Of a stretch of DNA of 64,000 bases, positions 1-8,755 are shown piece by piece. Source of the DNA: an uncultured Pelagibacteraceae bacterium (GTDB taxonomy: Bacteria; Pseudomonadota; Alphaproteobacteria; Pelagibacterales; Pelagibacteraceae); contig CACESO010000005.1 of assembly GCA_902562205.1 (NCBI GenBank), forward strand, positions 26,251-90,250, written 5' to 3'. The notes under the pieces were generated by a model. The model made no database searches, was not told where the DNA came from, and saw only the letters and a list, made by a program, of their open reading frames with translations. The translations under genes were made by a program, and so were the position numbers. Numbering within the stretch: position 1 is the stretch's first letter; the number at the start of each line of letters is the position of its first letter.

Positions 1-194
1 AGTTTAAATGCAAAATCTGACATTCTTTTTGCTTGCCTTTTTCTTCCTTCTTCGGAAAAATCCCAATCATTTGCTTCTTTTCTTACTTCATCAGCATTAA
101 GTCTTTTTGCTTTAATTTTTTTGGCAAGTGCATCTGCAAGCGTTGTTTTGCCTGCGCCAGGTAAACCCATTATTAAAATTATTTTTAAATTCAT
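1..194 (-). CDS. Adenylylsulfate kinase-like P-loop kinase (partial, C-terminus beyond window)
   Basis: Reverse-strand reading from ATG at 194: MNLKIILIMGLPGAGKTTLADALAKKIKAKRLNADEVRKEANDWDFSEEGRKRQAKRM...; Walker A GLPGAGKT and CysC-like RLNADEVR. Confidence 0.75.
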   Translation of the reverse strand, partial: MNLKIILIMGLPGAGKTTLADALAKKIKAKRLNADEVRKEANDWDFSEEGRKRQAKRMSDFAFK

Positions 195-199
195 ATTAA

Positions 200-829
200 T
201 TATTTTGTAACTTTATATATTCCAAGCCAAGCATTGACATCTTTGCTGGATAAATAGTTTGATTTAAAAAATTCAAGTTTTTTCCATTTATCATCATTTA
301 TTAAATTGTTGATCTTTTTATCAAAACCATAATCCTTATAAACACCAACATTAATTGTAAAACAAATTAAACCGTTGTTTTTTGTAATTCTTATGAATTC
401 ATCTAAAGCATCAGGTTTGACATGCCCAAATGTAAATGTTCCAACGCAAAATACTGAATCAAATTTATCATCTTCGTATATCAATTTTTTGTTTAAATCG
501 ATCCTTTCTAAAGATTTGTAAAGACCTTGCGGCGCTAAATCTAACAATTTTTGTGATATATCAGCCCCGTAAAAATTTTGGTAACCCATTTTTTTTAGCT
601 CAACTGCAACTAAACCAGTTCCACAACCGGCATCAAATATTTCAATGTTCTTATTCTTTTGATATTTATTGAATGTTTCGGAAGCTTCTTTTGGTCCAGT
701 ATAATTCCAAGCTTCCATATCTTTGTCATACTTATTATTTAGTGCCCACTCATCATAATAAGCCGCTACATCCTCAACTTTCTTTAGTGTATGCAAAGGG
801 ACTTTATTTCCGATGTCTTTTTGGGCCAT
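200..829 (-). CDS. SAM-dependent class I methyltransferase
   Basis: Motif I IFDAGCGTGLVAVEL; DSVFCVGTFTFGHV. Confidence 0.8.
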   Translation of the reverse strand: MAQKDIGNKVPLHTLKKVEDVAAYYDEWALNNKYDKDMEAWNYTGPKEASETFNKYQKNKNIEIFDAGCGTGLVAVELKKMGYQNFYGADISQKLLDLAPQGLYKSLERIDLNKKLIYEDDKFDSVFCVGTFTFGHVKPDALDEFIRITKNNGLICFTINVGVYKDYGFDKKINNLINDDKWKKLEFFKSNYLSSKDVNAWLGIYKVTK

Positions 830-906
830 TTTTTAAATTAATAAATTTATTTTTGTTAATTATATTTTATAGACACACAAATTAAAAATAGATAATAATT
901 CGGTAA

Positions 907-1635
907 ATGAATTTTTCTATAGAAATTGGGCCTAAAACAGATCTATCAACTCTGCCGGAACTAAAAGATGTCTATATAACAATGTTGCCTGGTGGGGATT
1001 TTAAAGAGACGGCAAATCAAGCTGTCCAACTAGTGAAGAAAGGTTTCAACCCTATCCCTCATTTTCCAGCAAGATCAATGGAGAATGAGCGCCAGTTAAA
1101 AGAGTATGTGAGCATCTGTAAAGGTGGGGGGGTTAAACAGGCTTTAATTATTGGAGGGGGCCGTGAACCAGCTGGTAAATTTGATAGCTCATTTCAACTT
1201 TTAGAGACTGGTTATTTTGAGAAGATGAAGATAGGAATTGCTGGACATCCTGAGGGGAGTCCTGATATATCCGATTCAGATTTGGAAAAAGCTATGCAAG
1301 ATAAAAAGCCTTATGCTGACTATATAGTAACTCAATGGTTACTTGATCCTCAGCCAATCATAGATTTTATTTCTAAACAAACAGTGCCAGTGCATGTTGG
1401 AATTACTGGGCCTCTTAAGATATCAAGCTTAATAAAATTTGCTAATATTGTAGGTGCAAAAAATTCCATAAATTTCCTTAAATCTAATTTTAGTAAGGCT
1501 CTAGATTTATTGAAACCTAAAGACCCAAATGATCTAATTGATAAATTAAAAGACCATACAGAACACTTTCATATTTATACATTTGGAGGACTTAAGGAAA
1601 CAAACAAATGGTTAAAGGATAATAACTATGCCTAA
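907..1635 (+). CDS. Methylenetetrahydrofolate reductase-like protein (short, 242 aa)
   Basis: MTHFR-like TIM-barrel sequence: PIPHFPARS, ALIIGGGREPAG, GIAGHPEGSPD; overlaps next gene by 8 nt. Confidence 0.75.
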   Translation: MNFSIEIGPKTDLSTLPELKDVYITMLPGGDFKETANQAVQLVKKGFNPIPHFPARSMENERQLKEYVSICKGGGVKQALIIGGGREPAGKFDSSFQLLETGYFEKMKIGIAGHPEGSPDISDSDLEKAMQDKKPYADYIVTQWLLDPQPIIDFISKQTVPVHVGITGPLKISSLIKFANIVGAKNSINFLKSNFSKALDLLKPKDPNDLIDKLKDHTEHFHIYTFGGLKETNKWLKDNNYA

Positions 1636-3079
1636 AAAAAAGAAAGTAAGTTCGAAAAAAAGAAAGCCAAAAAAAGTGGCTAAATTAAAATCTAAGAAAG
1701 TCAGTAAGCCAATGTCAAAAGGCAGAATAATTGAGAAAGTAGATTATTCAAAAGTTTCTCATTCTACTGCTGTTGATCAATCTGATAGACATGTTCCATA
1801 CAATTTAAGACAAAGTGGTCCAACTCAAGTTGAAATGTTAATTTCTACAAGAGTTAGAAAATCTCCTTACTGGCATTTATCTATGAAAGCTGGATGTTGG
1901 AGAGCAACTGTTTACAATAGAATTTATCATCCACGAGGTTATGTAAGACCAGAAAAAGGTGGAGCGATGGTTGAATATGAGGCTATTAAAAAACATGTAA
2001 CAATGTGGAATGTAGCAGTTGAAAGACAAATAAGAGTAAAAGGTCCAGATGCTGAAAAATTTACAGACTACGTTATTACAAGAGATGCAACAAAAATTTC
2101 TCCAATGCGTGCTAGATATGTAATTTTATGTAATTACAAAGGTGGTGTCTTAAATGATCCTATTCTATTAAGAATATCTGAAGATGAATTTTGGTTTAGT
2201 TTATCGGATAGTGACATTGGCCTTTATCTGCAAGGTGTTAATGCTGACAAAAGATTTAATGTAGAAATTGATGAGATAGATGCATGTCCAGTTCAAATTC
2301 AAGGTCCAAAATCTAAGGCTTTGATGAATGATTTAATAGGAAATCAAGTTGATTTAGACAATATGCCTTTTTATGGATTAGCTGAAGCTAAAGTTGGAGG
2401 GAGAAGTTGTGTGATTTCACAATCAGGTTTTTCAGGTGAAGCTGGATATGAAATTTATTTAAGAAATGCAACTTTATATGCAGAGGATATGTGGAATGCA
2501 GTTTTAAAAGCTGGAAAAAAACACAATCTAATGGTTATCGCTCCAGCCCACCACAGAAGAATACAAGCAGGTATTTTATCTTGGGGTCAAGACATGGATA
2601 ACGAGCATAATCCATTTCAATGTAACTTAGGTTATCAAGTTTCATTATCTGGAAAAGGTGTTTGGGAGAAACAAAGAGACTATGTTGGTAAAGAAGCTTT
2701 GGAAAAAATGAAAAGTGAAATATCTTCTGGAGGAAAACCTTACAAACTTCAACTAGTAGGAATGGAACTCGGAGGAAAACCAATAGAGGAATATGCACCT
2801 GATTTTTGGTTAATATCTGAGGATGGAAAGAATCCAGTAGGATTTATTACATCGCCTTGGTACCATCCAGAAAAAGGGACTAACATTGCAATGGGGTATG
2901 TGCCGTTCGATGGAACTTTGAACAAGAATGGATTTCCAATGGGCAAAGTTGGAAGAAAATTTAAAATTCATCTTCCGAAGAAATATTGTGAAAAGGGAGA
3001 TGATCCGGTTGATGCTGTGGTCGTTGATATACCTTTCACAGAGTCATACAATCCTAATACAAGAGAAGTTGCTAAATAA
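1628..3079 (+). CDS. GcvT/DmdA-family aminomethyltransferase (THF-dependent demethylase paralog) with Lys-rich N-terminal extension
   Basis: STRVRKSPY...VYN...WNVAVERQIRVKGPDA...VQIQGPKS...SGFSGEAGYEIYLRN resembles the DmdA/GcvT family; N-terminus MPKKKKVSSKKRKPKKVAKLKSKKVSK. Confidence 0.8.
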   Translation: MPKKKKVSSKKRKPKKVAKLKSKKVSKPMSKGRIIEKVDYSKVSHSTAVDQSDRHVPYNLRQSGPTQVEMLISTRVRKSPYWHLSMKAGCWRATVYNRIYHPRGYVRPEKGGAMVEYEAIKKHVTMWNVAVERQIRVKGPDAEKFTDYVITRDATKISPMRARYVILCNYKGGVLNDPILLRISEDEFWFSLSDSDIGLYLQGVNADKRFNVEIDEIDACPVQIQGPKSKALMNDLIGNQVDLDNMPFYGLAEAKVGGRSCVISQSGFSGEAGYEIYLRNATLYAEDMWNAVLKAGKKHNLMVIAPAHHRRIQAGILSWGQDMDNEHNPFQCNLGYQVSLSGKGVWEKQRDYVGKEALEKMKSEISSGGKPYKLQLVGMELGGKPIEEYAPDFWLISEDGKNPVGFITSPWYHPEKGTNIAMGYVPFDGTLNKNGFPMGKVGRKFKIHLPKKYCEKGDDPVDAVVVDIPFTESYNPNTREVAK

Positions 3080-3090
3080 AATTTAAAATA

Positions 3091-3114
3091 GGGGGGTAAT
3101 CCCCCCTTTTTTTT
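3091..3114 (+). terminator. Rho-independent terminator after GcvT/DmdA-like gene
   Basis: GGGGGG-TAAT-CCCCCC followed by TTTTTTTT. Confidence 0.85.
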
Positions 3115-3132
3115 CTCATTTAAACTCATTAA

Positions 3133-3237
3133 ATGTCTAAATATTTTTTATTAATAACATGTATTATTATAGGTATAATTTTAATCATTTTTCCTTTATT
3201 AATTTCCTATTATGCTCAAAAAAAAAATAAAAAATAG
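3133..3237 (+). CDS. Small single-TM protein (34 aa), not in ORF track
   Basis: ATG...TAG gives MSKYFLLITCIIIGIILIIFPLLISYYAQKKNKK; abuts the next ATG (3238). Confidence 0.5.
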   Translation: MSKYFLLITCIIIGIILIIFPLLISYYAQKKNKK

Positions 3238-3783
3238 ATGTTTGGATTTTTTTTAGAATTAGTTTTCAGATCAATAAAGCTTGACAAAAAACTTTATAGA
3301 GAAGTTAAAACTTTCTCTGAAGTTTCAATTTATTTTGCTGCTATAATAATGATACTAGATGGTGTTGCGGGGGCGATTGCTACCAATAATTTTTACAAAA
3401 CTTCATTAAGTCTCTCGGCATTAACTGCTATTTTGACTTGGTTTTTTTGGGCAGTGTTGATATTTACAATCGGTGCTAAAATTTTCCCTGATAAAGATAC
3501 CAAGGTCACTTTTAAAAAAATTTTAATTGCAGTAGGTATTGCTCATGCCCCTGGATTATTAAGATTTATAGCATTGACTCCTGACCTAGTCATGCCAATA
3601 ATTTTTTTAACGCAATTTTGGATATTTGCCTCATTAATAATTTCAACTAAAGAGGTCTTAAATTTTAAATCAAATATTAAAGCTTTTGGGATAGTTTTTT
3701 TATCCTTTTTAATATTAGCAATTTTGTCTGTTTCTTTTGTGATGAGTAGGTTAAATAGTTTGCCTATCAGTAATATAACCTAA
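3238..3783 (+). CDS. YIP1-family-like integral membrane protein
   Basis: Multiple TM segments, Yip1-like layout (ILDGVAGAIATNNF..., LIAVGIAHAPGLLRFI). Confidence 0.6.
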   Translation: MFGFFLELVFRSIKLDKKLYREVKTFSEVSIYFAAIIMILDGVAGAIATNNFYKTSLSLSALTAILTWFFWAVLIFTIGAKIFPDKDTKVTFKKILIAVGIAHAPGLLRFIALTPDLVMPIIFLTQFWIFASLIISTKEVLNFKSNIKAFGIVFLSFLILAILSVSFVMSRLNSLPISNIT

Positions 3784-3929
3784 ATGGGAAAGATCGTTTT
3801 AGAGATTTTACAGGAAGTACAAATTTTATATCCAAACATTAATAAATTTTGTGAAACACTTTCATCTTTACAACCACATTCCTCGCAATTATCATCGAGA
3901 TAATCTTTATCGTTTTTAATCTCAGTCAT
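3780..3929 (-). CDS. 49-aa cysteine-rich putative zinc-ribbon protein, not in ORF track
   Basis: Reverse reading MTEIKNDKDYLDDNCEECGCKDESVSQNLLMFGYKICTSCKISKTIFPI; overlaps stop of upstream gene by 8 nt. Confidence 0.55.
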   Translation of the reverse strand: MTEIKNDKDYLDDNCEECGCKDESVSQNLLMFGYKICTSCKISKTIFPI

Positions 3930-4530
3930 TATCTGTTAATCCTGCACCAGCTGAAGTTTTTTTTGAACTTTCGGTTTCATCTACAAAAGTTTTTTGTGAT
4001 ATTTTATATAAAGTATCCCATGTTATTTTATCGAAATTATCTTCGTTTTGATTAAAACTAATAAAAAAGTTTGTTGTTTTAGAAACTAATGAATTGTCAA
4101 AATTTGAAAATATAGATTGATTATAATTAAATAAAAATTTGAAATTTTCTAAATTTAATAAAATTTTTTTACCAATCATCTCTGATGATCTTGATAAAAA
4201 TGGGACAACTAAAAGTGGATAAGCAAGATTTGAAAAATTGACGTTTTCAATTTTTTCTAAGTTATAAGCTTGATCCAAGAAATTCACACCTACGCTTATT
4301 GGGCAATAAGGAATGTTATTAGAAATATTGTCAGCAGATATTATTGTTATCTTTTGATAGTTATGATTATTAATTTTCTCTAAATAGTTTTTTAGATGTA
4401 AGATGCCTGGCAGACCAAACATTTCTAATAGTCTGACCGACTTTCCAATTTCTTCTGAAACACCCCATGAGAAACCTGCTCCTCTAGAAGCTCTCTTAGA
4501 AATTGTCTCTATTTCACTAAAGGATCTCAT
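3922..4530 (-). CDS. DUF3726-like protein
   Basis: N-terminal FSEIETISKRASRGAGFSWGVSEEIGKSVRLLE signature. Confidence 0.65.
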   Translation of the reverse strand: MRSFSEIETISKRASRGAGFSWGVSEEIGKSVRLLEMFGLPGILHLKNYLEKINNHNYQKITIISADNISNNIPYCPISVGVNFLDQAYNLEKIENVNFSNLAYPLLVVPFLSRSSEMIGKKILLNLENFKFLFNYNQSIFSNFDNSLVSKTTNFFISFNQNEDNFDKITWDTLYKISQKTFVDETESSKKTSAGAGLTDND

Positions 4531-6191
4531 TAATTCAATGAATTATAAATCCAATTATCGTTAAATTGTTTTAGTTCATCAGGTAATGGGGCGCCTTGAA
4601 ACATGCAAATTCTAAGCCATTTGTCAGATCTTGGGTCAAATTTACAAGCTCCAAAAAAAGAAAGTTTAAGTCTAAGCATATCAATTGGCATTAACTCTGA
4701 GCCAATTATATTATCCTGAATTTCTGAATAAGGAAATTTTTCTATCATAAAAACTCGTCTTACTGCATGTCTAAGATCATTATTGTCTGCAAGAAACCTA
4801 CTTATTGACATGCTGTTCTTAAGATCTTTAATTCTTAAATAGAGAGATTTAACATCTCGTGCTATTGCTAATGGTTGTTCAAGTTCAGATCCAATTTCTT
4901 CAAACCTATTAGCCACTCTTGGCTCTTCTTTATTTTTTGAAATGAACCAAAAGTTTTGAATGTTTTTATCCTTGTTAAAATCAATATCCAGTATTTCTGT
5001 ATAGTTTTTTTCAATAAGTTCTCTTAAATCCTCAATTTTTCTTTGAACAGGGATATTAAAAAATTTTTCTTCATCAGCACTCATAGTGGGAGTTAATTGG
5101 GCGACAATTTCATTATAAGGCTCAAGGAACAAGCTAACCACATACTCAATACTTTCTTCTGTTAGATTTGTATCTACCCAATTAAAAATTATATTGAACA
5201 AGTATTCTTTTTTCTTGTCTAATTCTTGCTCTAAATATTTAATAAATTTGATGAGATCTTCTCTTAAATTTTTAATTTTTTCTTTTTGGTAATCACTATC
5301 TGTATTCCAAGTATTTATATTATTTATAGAATTCTTTAGACATTTAAAAAAATAGTTGAAATCATCTTGTTTTACATCTTTAATCTCCCTTATTTTTTTT
5401 AAGGCTGTTTCTCTAGCTAATATCCAATTATTTAAAAGTATTGGATGATTTACTATAAACGGTGCCATTCCCAATCCGGTGGAATTTCCAATTCCTAAGC
5501 TTCTTGCAATGCTCTTATCTAATTCAACGGCTTTTCTTGGATTTTTATTTTTTGAGATAAAATTTACCTGGTCAATTGTAAATTGTCTCACAAAATATAC
5601 TAACATCATTTCTAATCTAAATGGTCCATGTATTTCTGGCCTATTTTTAATTCTAAAACGGTCAGCTAGACCAAATTTACCTGATCCGTATACAGCGGTC
5701 GTTCTATATAAATATCCAATTTCAGATAATTTTTTTGTGGAGGGTTGATTGCCATTTGATAAACATTCTACAACATAGTTAAAGGCTCTCATTGATTTGT
5801 TTGCTCGTGATAGTGTCAATTCTTTATAAGTCATTCGTCCTGTTTCTTGATGCGGAACATTTAATGACAATCTTTCAATATCCTTTTTTGTTGGAATACC
5901 ATCGTACAAAGTAAATGATGCATCCCATTTTGTTGCTATTACCCTATCTGACCTTTCGTTATCATCTAATTTATTTGCAAAACAAACCAAAGAGTATTTT
6001 CTTTTTTCTTTTCTAAAAGAATAAACGGCAACACCATATCCATTATTATCTAATTCGAATAGCTCTCTTTTATAATCCCAGGAATAAAATTCTCTCAAAA
6101 AGGATCTTAAAAATGAAAGTTTTGATTGGTGGAAAGAACCAAGTCGTTTTAATTTCATTATTTTTTTTGGGTCTCTTAATTCAATTTGCAT
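4530..6191 (-). CDS. Conserved hypothetical protein (553 aa)
   Basis: Long ORF, TAATG overlaps at both ends with same-strand genes; no family recognised. Confidence 0.75.
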   Translation of the reverse strand: MQIELRDPKKIMKLKRLGSFHQSKLSFLRSFLREFYSWDYKRELFELDNNGYGVAVYSFRKEKRKYSLVCFANKLDDNERSDRVIATKWDASFTLYDGIPTKKDIERLSLNVPHQETGRMTYKELTLSRANKSMRAFNYVVECLSNGNQPSTKKLSEIGYLYRTTAVYGSGKFGLADRFRIKNRPEIHGPFRLEMMLVYFVRQFTIDQVNFISKNKNPRKAVELDKSIARSLGIGNSTGLGMAPFIVNHPILLNNWILARETALKKIREIKDVKQDDFNYFFKCLKNSINNINTWNTDSDYQKEKIKNLREDLIKFIKYLEQELDKKKEYLFNIIFNWVDTNLTEESIEYVVSLFLEPYNEIVAQLTPTMSADEEKFFNIPVQRKIEDLRELIEKNYTEILDIDFNKDKNIQNFWFISKNKEEPRVANRFEEIGSELEQPLAIARDVKSLYLRIKDLKNSMSISRFLADNNDLRHAVRRVFMIEKFPYSEIQDNIIGSELMPIDMLRLKLSFFGACKFDPRSDKWLRICMFQGAPLPDELKQFNDNWIYNSLN

Positions 6192-7159
6192 TAATTAATA
6201 CCTTTGTAAAAATTATACCAGTTATTGCCCAATATTCCATTAATCTCATCCAAATTAAATCCAATTTTTTTAAGTCCGCTCTCAATATTTTTAAATCCTC
6301 TAGCATCTTTAAACCAACTGGGTTGGTCTGGGAAGCCTACATTATTAGTTGTTCCTTCTCCGTAAACCTTTTTTTTTGTCCAAGTTCCATTCCTCATCCA
6401 TCCTACAATCTCATCCGGCTGGTTTAAACACAAGTCTGAACCTATACCAAGATTTTTTACATCCATTATTTCAGTAGTCCTTGCAATCATTTCACAAAAA
6501 TTATCTAATTTACAATTTGAATTGTCATTAAGATGATGAGGGTAAAGAGAAAATCCTAACATGCCTCCACTTTGAGATAATGTTTTAAGCAAATCATCTG
6601 ACTTGTTTCTTTTTGCTTTATGCCAAAAATTTGGGTTGGAATGAGTTATTGCAATTGGTTTTTGGCTTAATTCAATTGCATCAAATGTGCTTTTTTCACC
6701 CGAATGAGACATATCAATAACAATACCTACCCTATTCATTTCTTTTATTGCTTCTTTACCAAAATTAGTTACTCCACTATCAATTTTTTCATAGCAACCA
6801 GAGGCTAATAAGGATTGGTTGTTATAAGTAAGTTGCATAAATCTACAACCAAGTTCATGAACCTTCGCAATAAGATTTATATCATCCTCAATTGGCGAAC
6901 AATTTTGAAACCCAAAAAATATCGCAGTTTTGTTATTTTTCTTTGCTTTCTCAATATCTCTAAAGTCCTTTCCTAAGAAAATTAAATCATCATGGTTTTT
7001 AAAGTGTTCTTTCCATTCTGAAATTCTTTTTTGTAATTCATCAAAATCTTCGTGATATACTATTGTGACGTGAACCGCGTCTAGTCCAGCCTCACGGTTG
7101 ATTTCAAAAACTGACCTATCCCATTTACAATATTGCAAGTTGTCAATTTTGAAATTCAT
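6191..7159 (-). CDS. Membrane (renal) dipeptidase, peptidase family M19
   Basis: VGIVIDMSHSGEKSTFDAI, PIAITHSNPNFW, LGIGSDL; start trimmed to internal ATG (MNFKIDNLQYCKWDRS) because the track ORF runs into divergent purE. Confidence 0.85.
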   Translation of the reverse strand: MNFKIDNLQYCKWDRSVFEINREAGLDAVHVTIVYHEDFDELQKRISEWKEHFKNHDDLIFLGKDFRDIEKAKKNNKTAIFFGFQNCSPIEDDINLIAKVHELGCRFMQLTYNNQSLLASGCYEKIDSGVTNFGKEAIKEMNRVGIVIDMSHSGEKSTFDAIELSQKPIAITHSNPNFWHKAKRNKSDDLLKTLSQSGGMLGFSLYPHHLNDNSNCKLDNFCEMIARTTEIMDVKNLGIGSDLCLNQPDEIVGWMRNGTWTKKKVYGEGTTNNVGFPDQPSWFKDARGFKNIESGLKKIGFNLDEINGILGNNWYNFYKGIN

Positions 7160-7207
7160 AAGTTTAGTTATATAATACTCGTTATATATCTGATAATAAA
7201 TACGTAA

Positions 7208-7696
7208 ATGAAACTTAAAAAACATCCAAAAATAGCAATAGTAATGGGTAGTCAATCGGATTATTCAACTATGAAAGATTGTGTTAAAATTTTAAAAAAT
7301 TTAAAAATTAGTTTTGATGTGAAAATTGTATCAGCGCATAGAACACCAAAAAGACTTTATGAATTTGCAAAAAAATCAGAGACAAGTTACTCAGTTATAA
7401 TTGCTGGAGCTGGTGGATCTGCTCATTTGCCTGGCATGATTGCCTCTTTAACAACTGTACCAGTTATTGGGGTTCCGGTTGAAAGTAAAAAACTAAAAGG
7501 TCTTGATAGTTTATTATCAATAGTTCAGATGCCAAAGGGTATTCCTGTTGGAACTGTTGCAATAGGAAAAGATGGTGCAATTAATGCCGCAATATATGCT
7601 GCATCTATTCTTGGCATAACTGATAAAAAAATAAAAAATTCCTTGCTGAAATTAAGAATTAAACAAACAAAATCAGTGAATAAAAAACCAAAATAA
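7208..7696 (+). CDS. purE: N5-carboxyaminoimidazole ribonucleotide mutase
   Basis: [42 protein letters not shown]. Confidence 0.95.
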   Translation: MKLKKHPKIAIVMGSQSDYSTMKDCVKILKNLKISFDVKIVSAHRTPKRLYEFAKKSETSYSVIIAGAGGSAHLPGMIASLTTVPVIGVPVESKKLKGLDSLLSIVQMPKGIPVGTVAIGKDGAINAAIYAASILGITDKKIKNSLLKLRIKQTKSVNKKPK

Positions 7697-7699
7697 ATA

Positions 7700-8755
7700 A
7701 TGAAGAAAATTAATCTTGGTATTTTGGGTGGCGGTCAATTAGGTTGTATGCTTTGTATGGCAGCAAAAAAACTTGATGTCTATACAATTGTATGGAGTGA
7801 TGACCCAATGTCTCCTGCAAAAGAATTTTCTGATGAATATATTTTGTCAAATTATAACGACAAAGAAAAATTTAATTATTTTACGCAAAAAGCAGACAGA
7901 ATTACTTTCGAATTTGAAAATATCCCTTTTGATATTTTGGATAAACTCAATTCGATAAAAAAAGTTTTGCCAAAACCTCAAATAAATAAGATCATTCAAA
8001 ATAGAATTTTGGAGAAGAATTTTGTAAATGATCAAAATATTAAAACCACACAATACAAAAAGATTAATTATAAAGATGACTTGATATCAAATACCGAACT
8101 TTTACCTGCGATGTTGAAGACAGCTACTCTTGGTTATGATGGAAAAGGACAATTTAAATTAAATAATCTTGAGGATTGTAAGAATATTAGCCTTTCTAAA
8201 GATAGCGACTATATATTAGAAAAAATGGTAAATTTAAAAAAAGAAATCTCTGTAGTAATCACAAGATTTAAAAAAAATGAATACGAAATTTATGAACCGT
8301 TTGAAAATAAACATGAGGACCAAATATTAAAAGTCTCAAAAATTCCAGCTAACATAAGTAAAGAACATTTTTCTCAATCTATTGAAAATGCAAAAAAAAT
8401 TAGTGAAAAATTAGATTATGTGGGAACTTTATGTGTCGAATTTTTTATAGATGAAAAAGATAATTTGTTAGTAAATGAAATCGCACCCAGAGTACATAAT
8501 TCTGGTCACATGACAATTAACTCACACAATATCAGTCAATTCGAAAACCATATTCGTGCAGTTTGTGGTCTCAAACAGGTAAAAACATTAAAACTTTACA
8601 ATGCTAAAATGACAAATATTCTAGGTAATGAAATAACTAAATATAAAGGAAAAAAATTTCAAGGTAACGAATTTTTTTTTGATTATTTAAAAAAAGAAAT
8701 TAAAGAAAAAAGAAAAATGGGACATTTTACAGAAATCAATAAGATCAATGATTAA
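7700..8755 (+). CDS. purK: 5-(carboxyamino)imidazole ribonucleotide synthase
   Basis: LGILGGGQLGCMLCMAA, ATP-grasp, NEIAPRVHNSGH; follows purE. Confidence 0.95.
   Translation: MKKINLGILGGGQLGCMLCMAAKKLDVYTIVWSDDPMSPAKEFSDEYILSNYNDKEKFNYFTQKADRITFEFENIPFDILDKLNSIKKVLPKPQINKIIQNRILEKNFVNDQNIKTTQYKKINYKDDLISNTELLPAMLKTATLGYDGKGQFKLNNLEDCKNISLSKDSDYILEKMVNLKKEISVVITRFKKNEYEIYEPFENKHEDQILKVSKIPANISKEHFSQSIENAKKISEKLDYVGTLCVEFFIDEKDNLLVNEIAPRVHNSGHMTINSHNISQFENHIRAVCGLKQVKTLKLYNAKMTNILGNEITKYKGKKFQGNEFFFDYLKKEIKEKRKMGHFTEINKIND

Noticed and set aside
436-885. Plus-strand ORFs opposite the methyltransferase
   Set aside because: Antisense shadow ORFs of the 200-829 gene with low-complexity, non-family sequence; the same applies to other short ORFs inside larger genes (e.g. 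2535, 5479, 12675, 19097, 23553, 33054, 41111, 49127).
829-907. Glycine or SAM riboswitch upstream of the MetF/GcvT-like genes
   Set aside because: The divergent gap is only about 77 nt and AT-rich with no recognisable conserved aptamer core; covariance-model search would be needed to overturn.
6113-6427. 104-aa plus-strand ORF spanning the M19/553-aa junction
   Set aside because: Antisense to two well-supported genes; no recognisable family.
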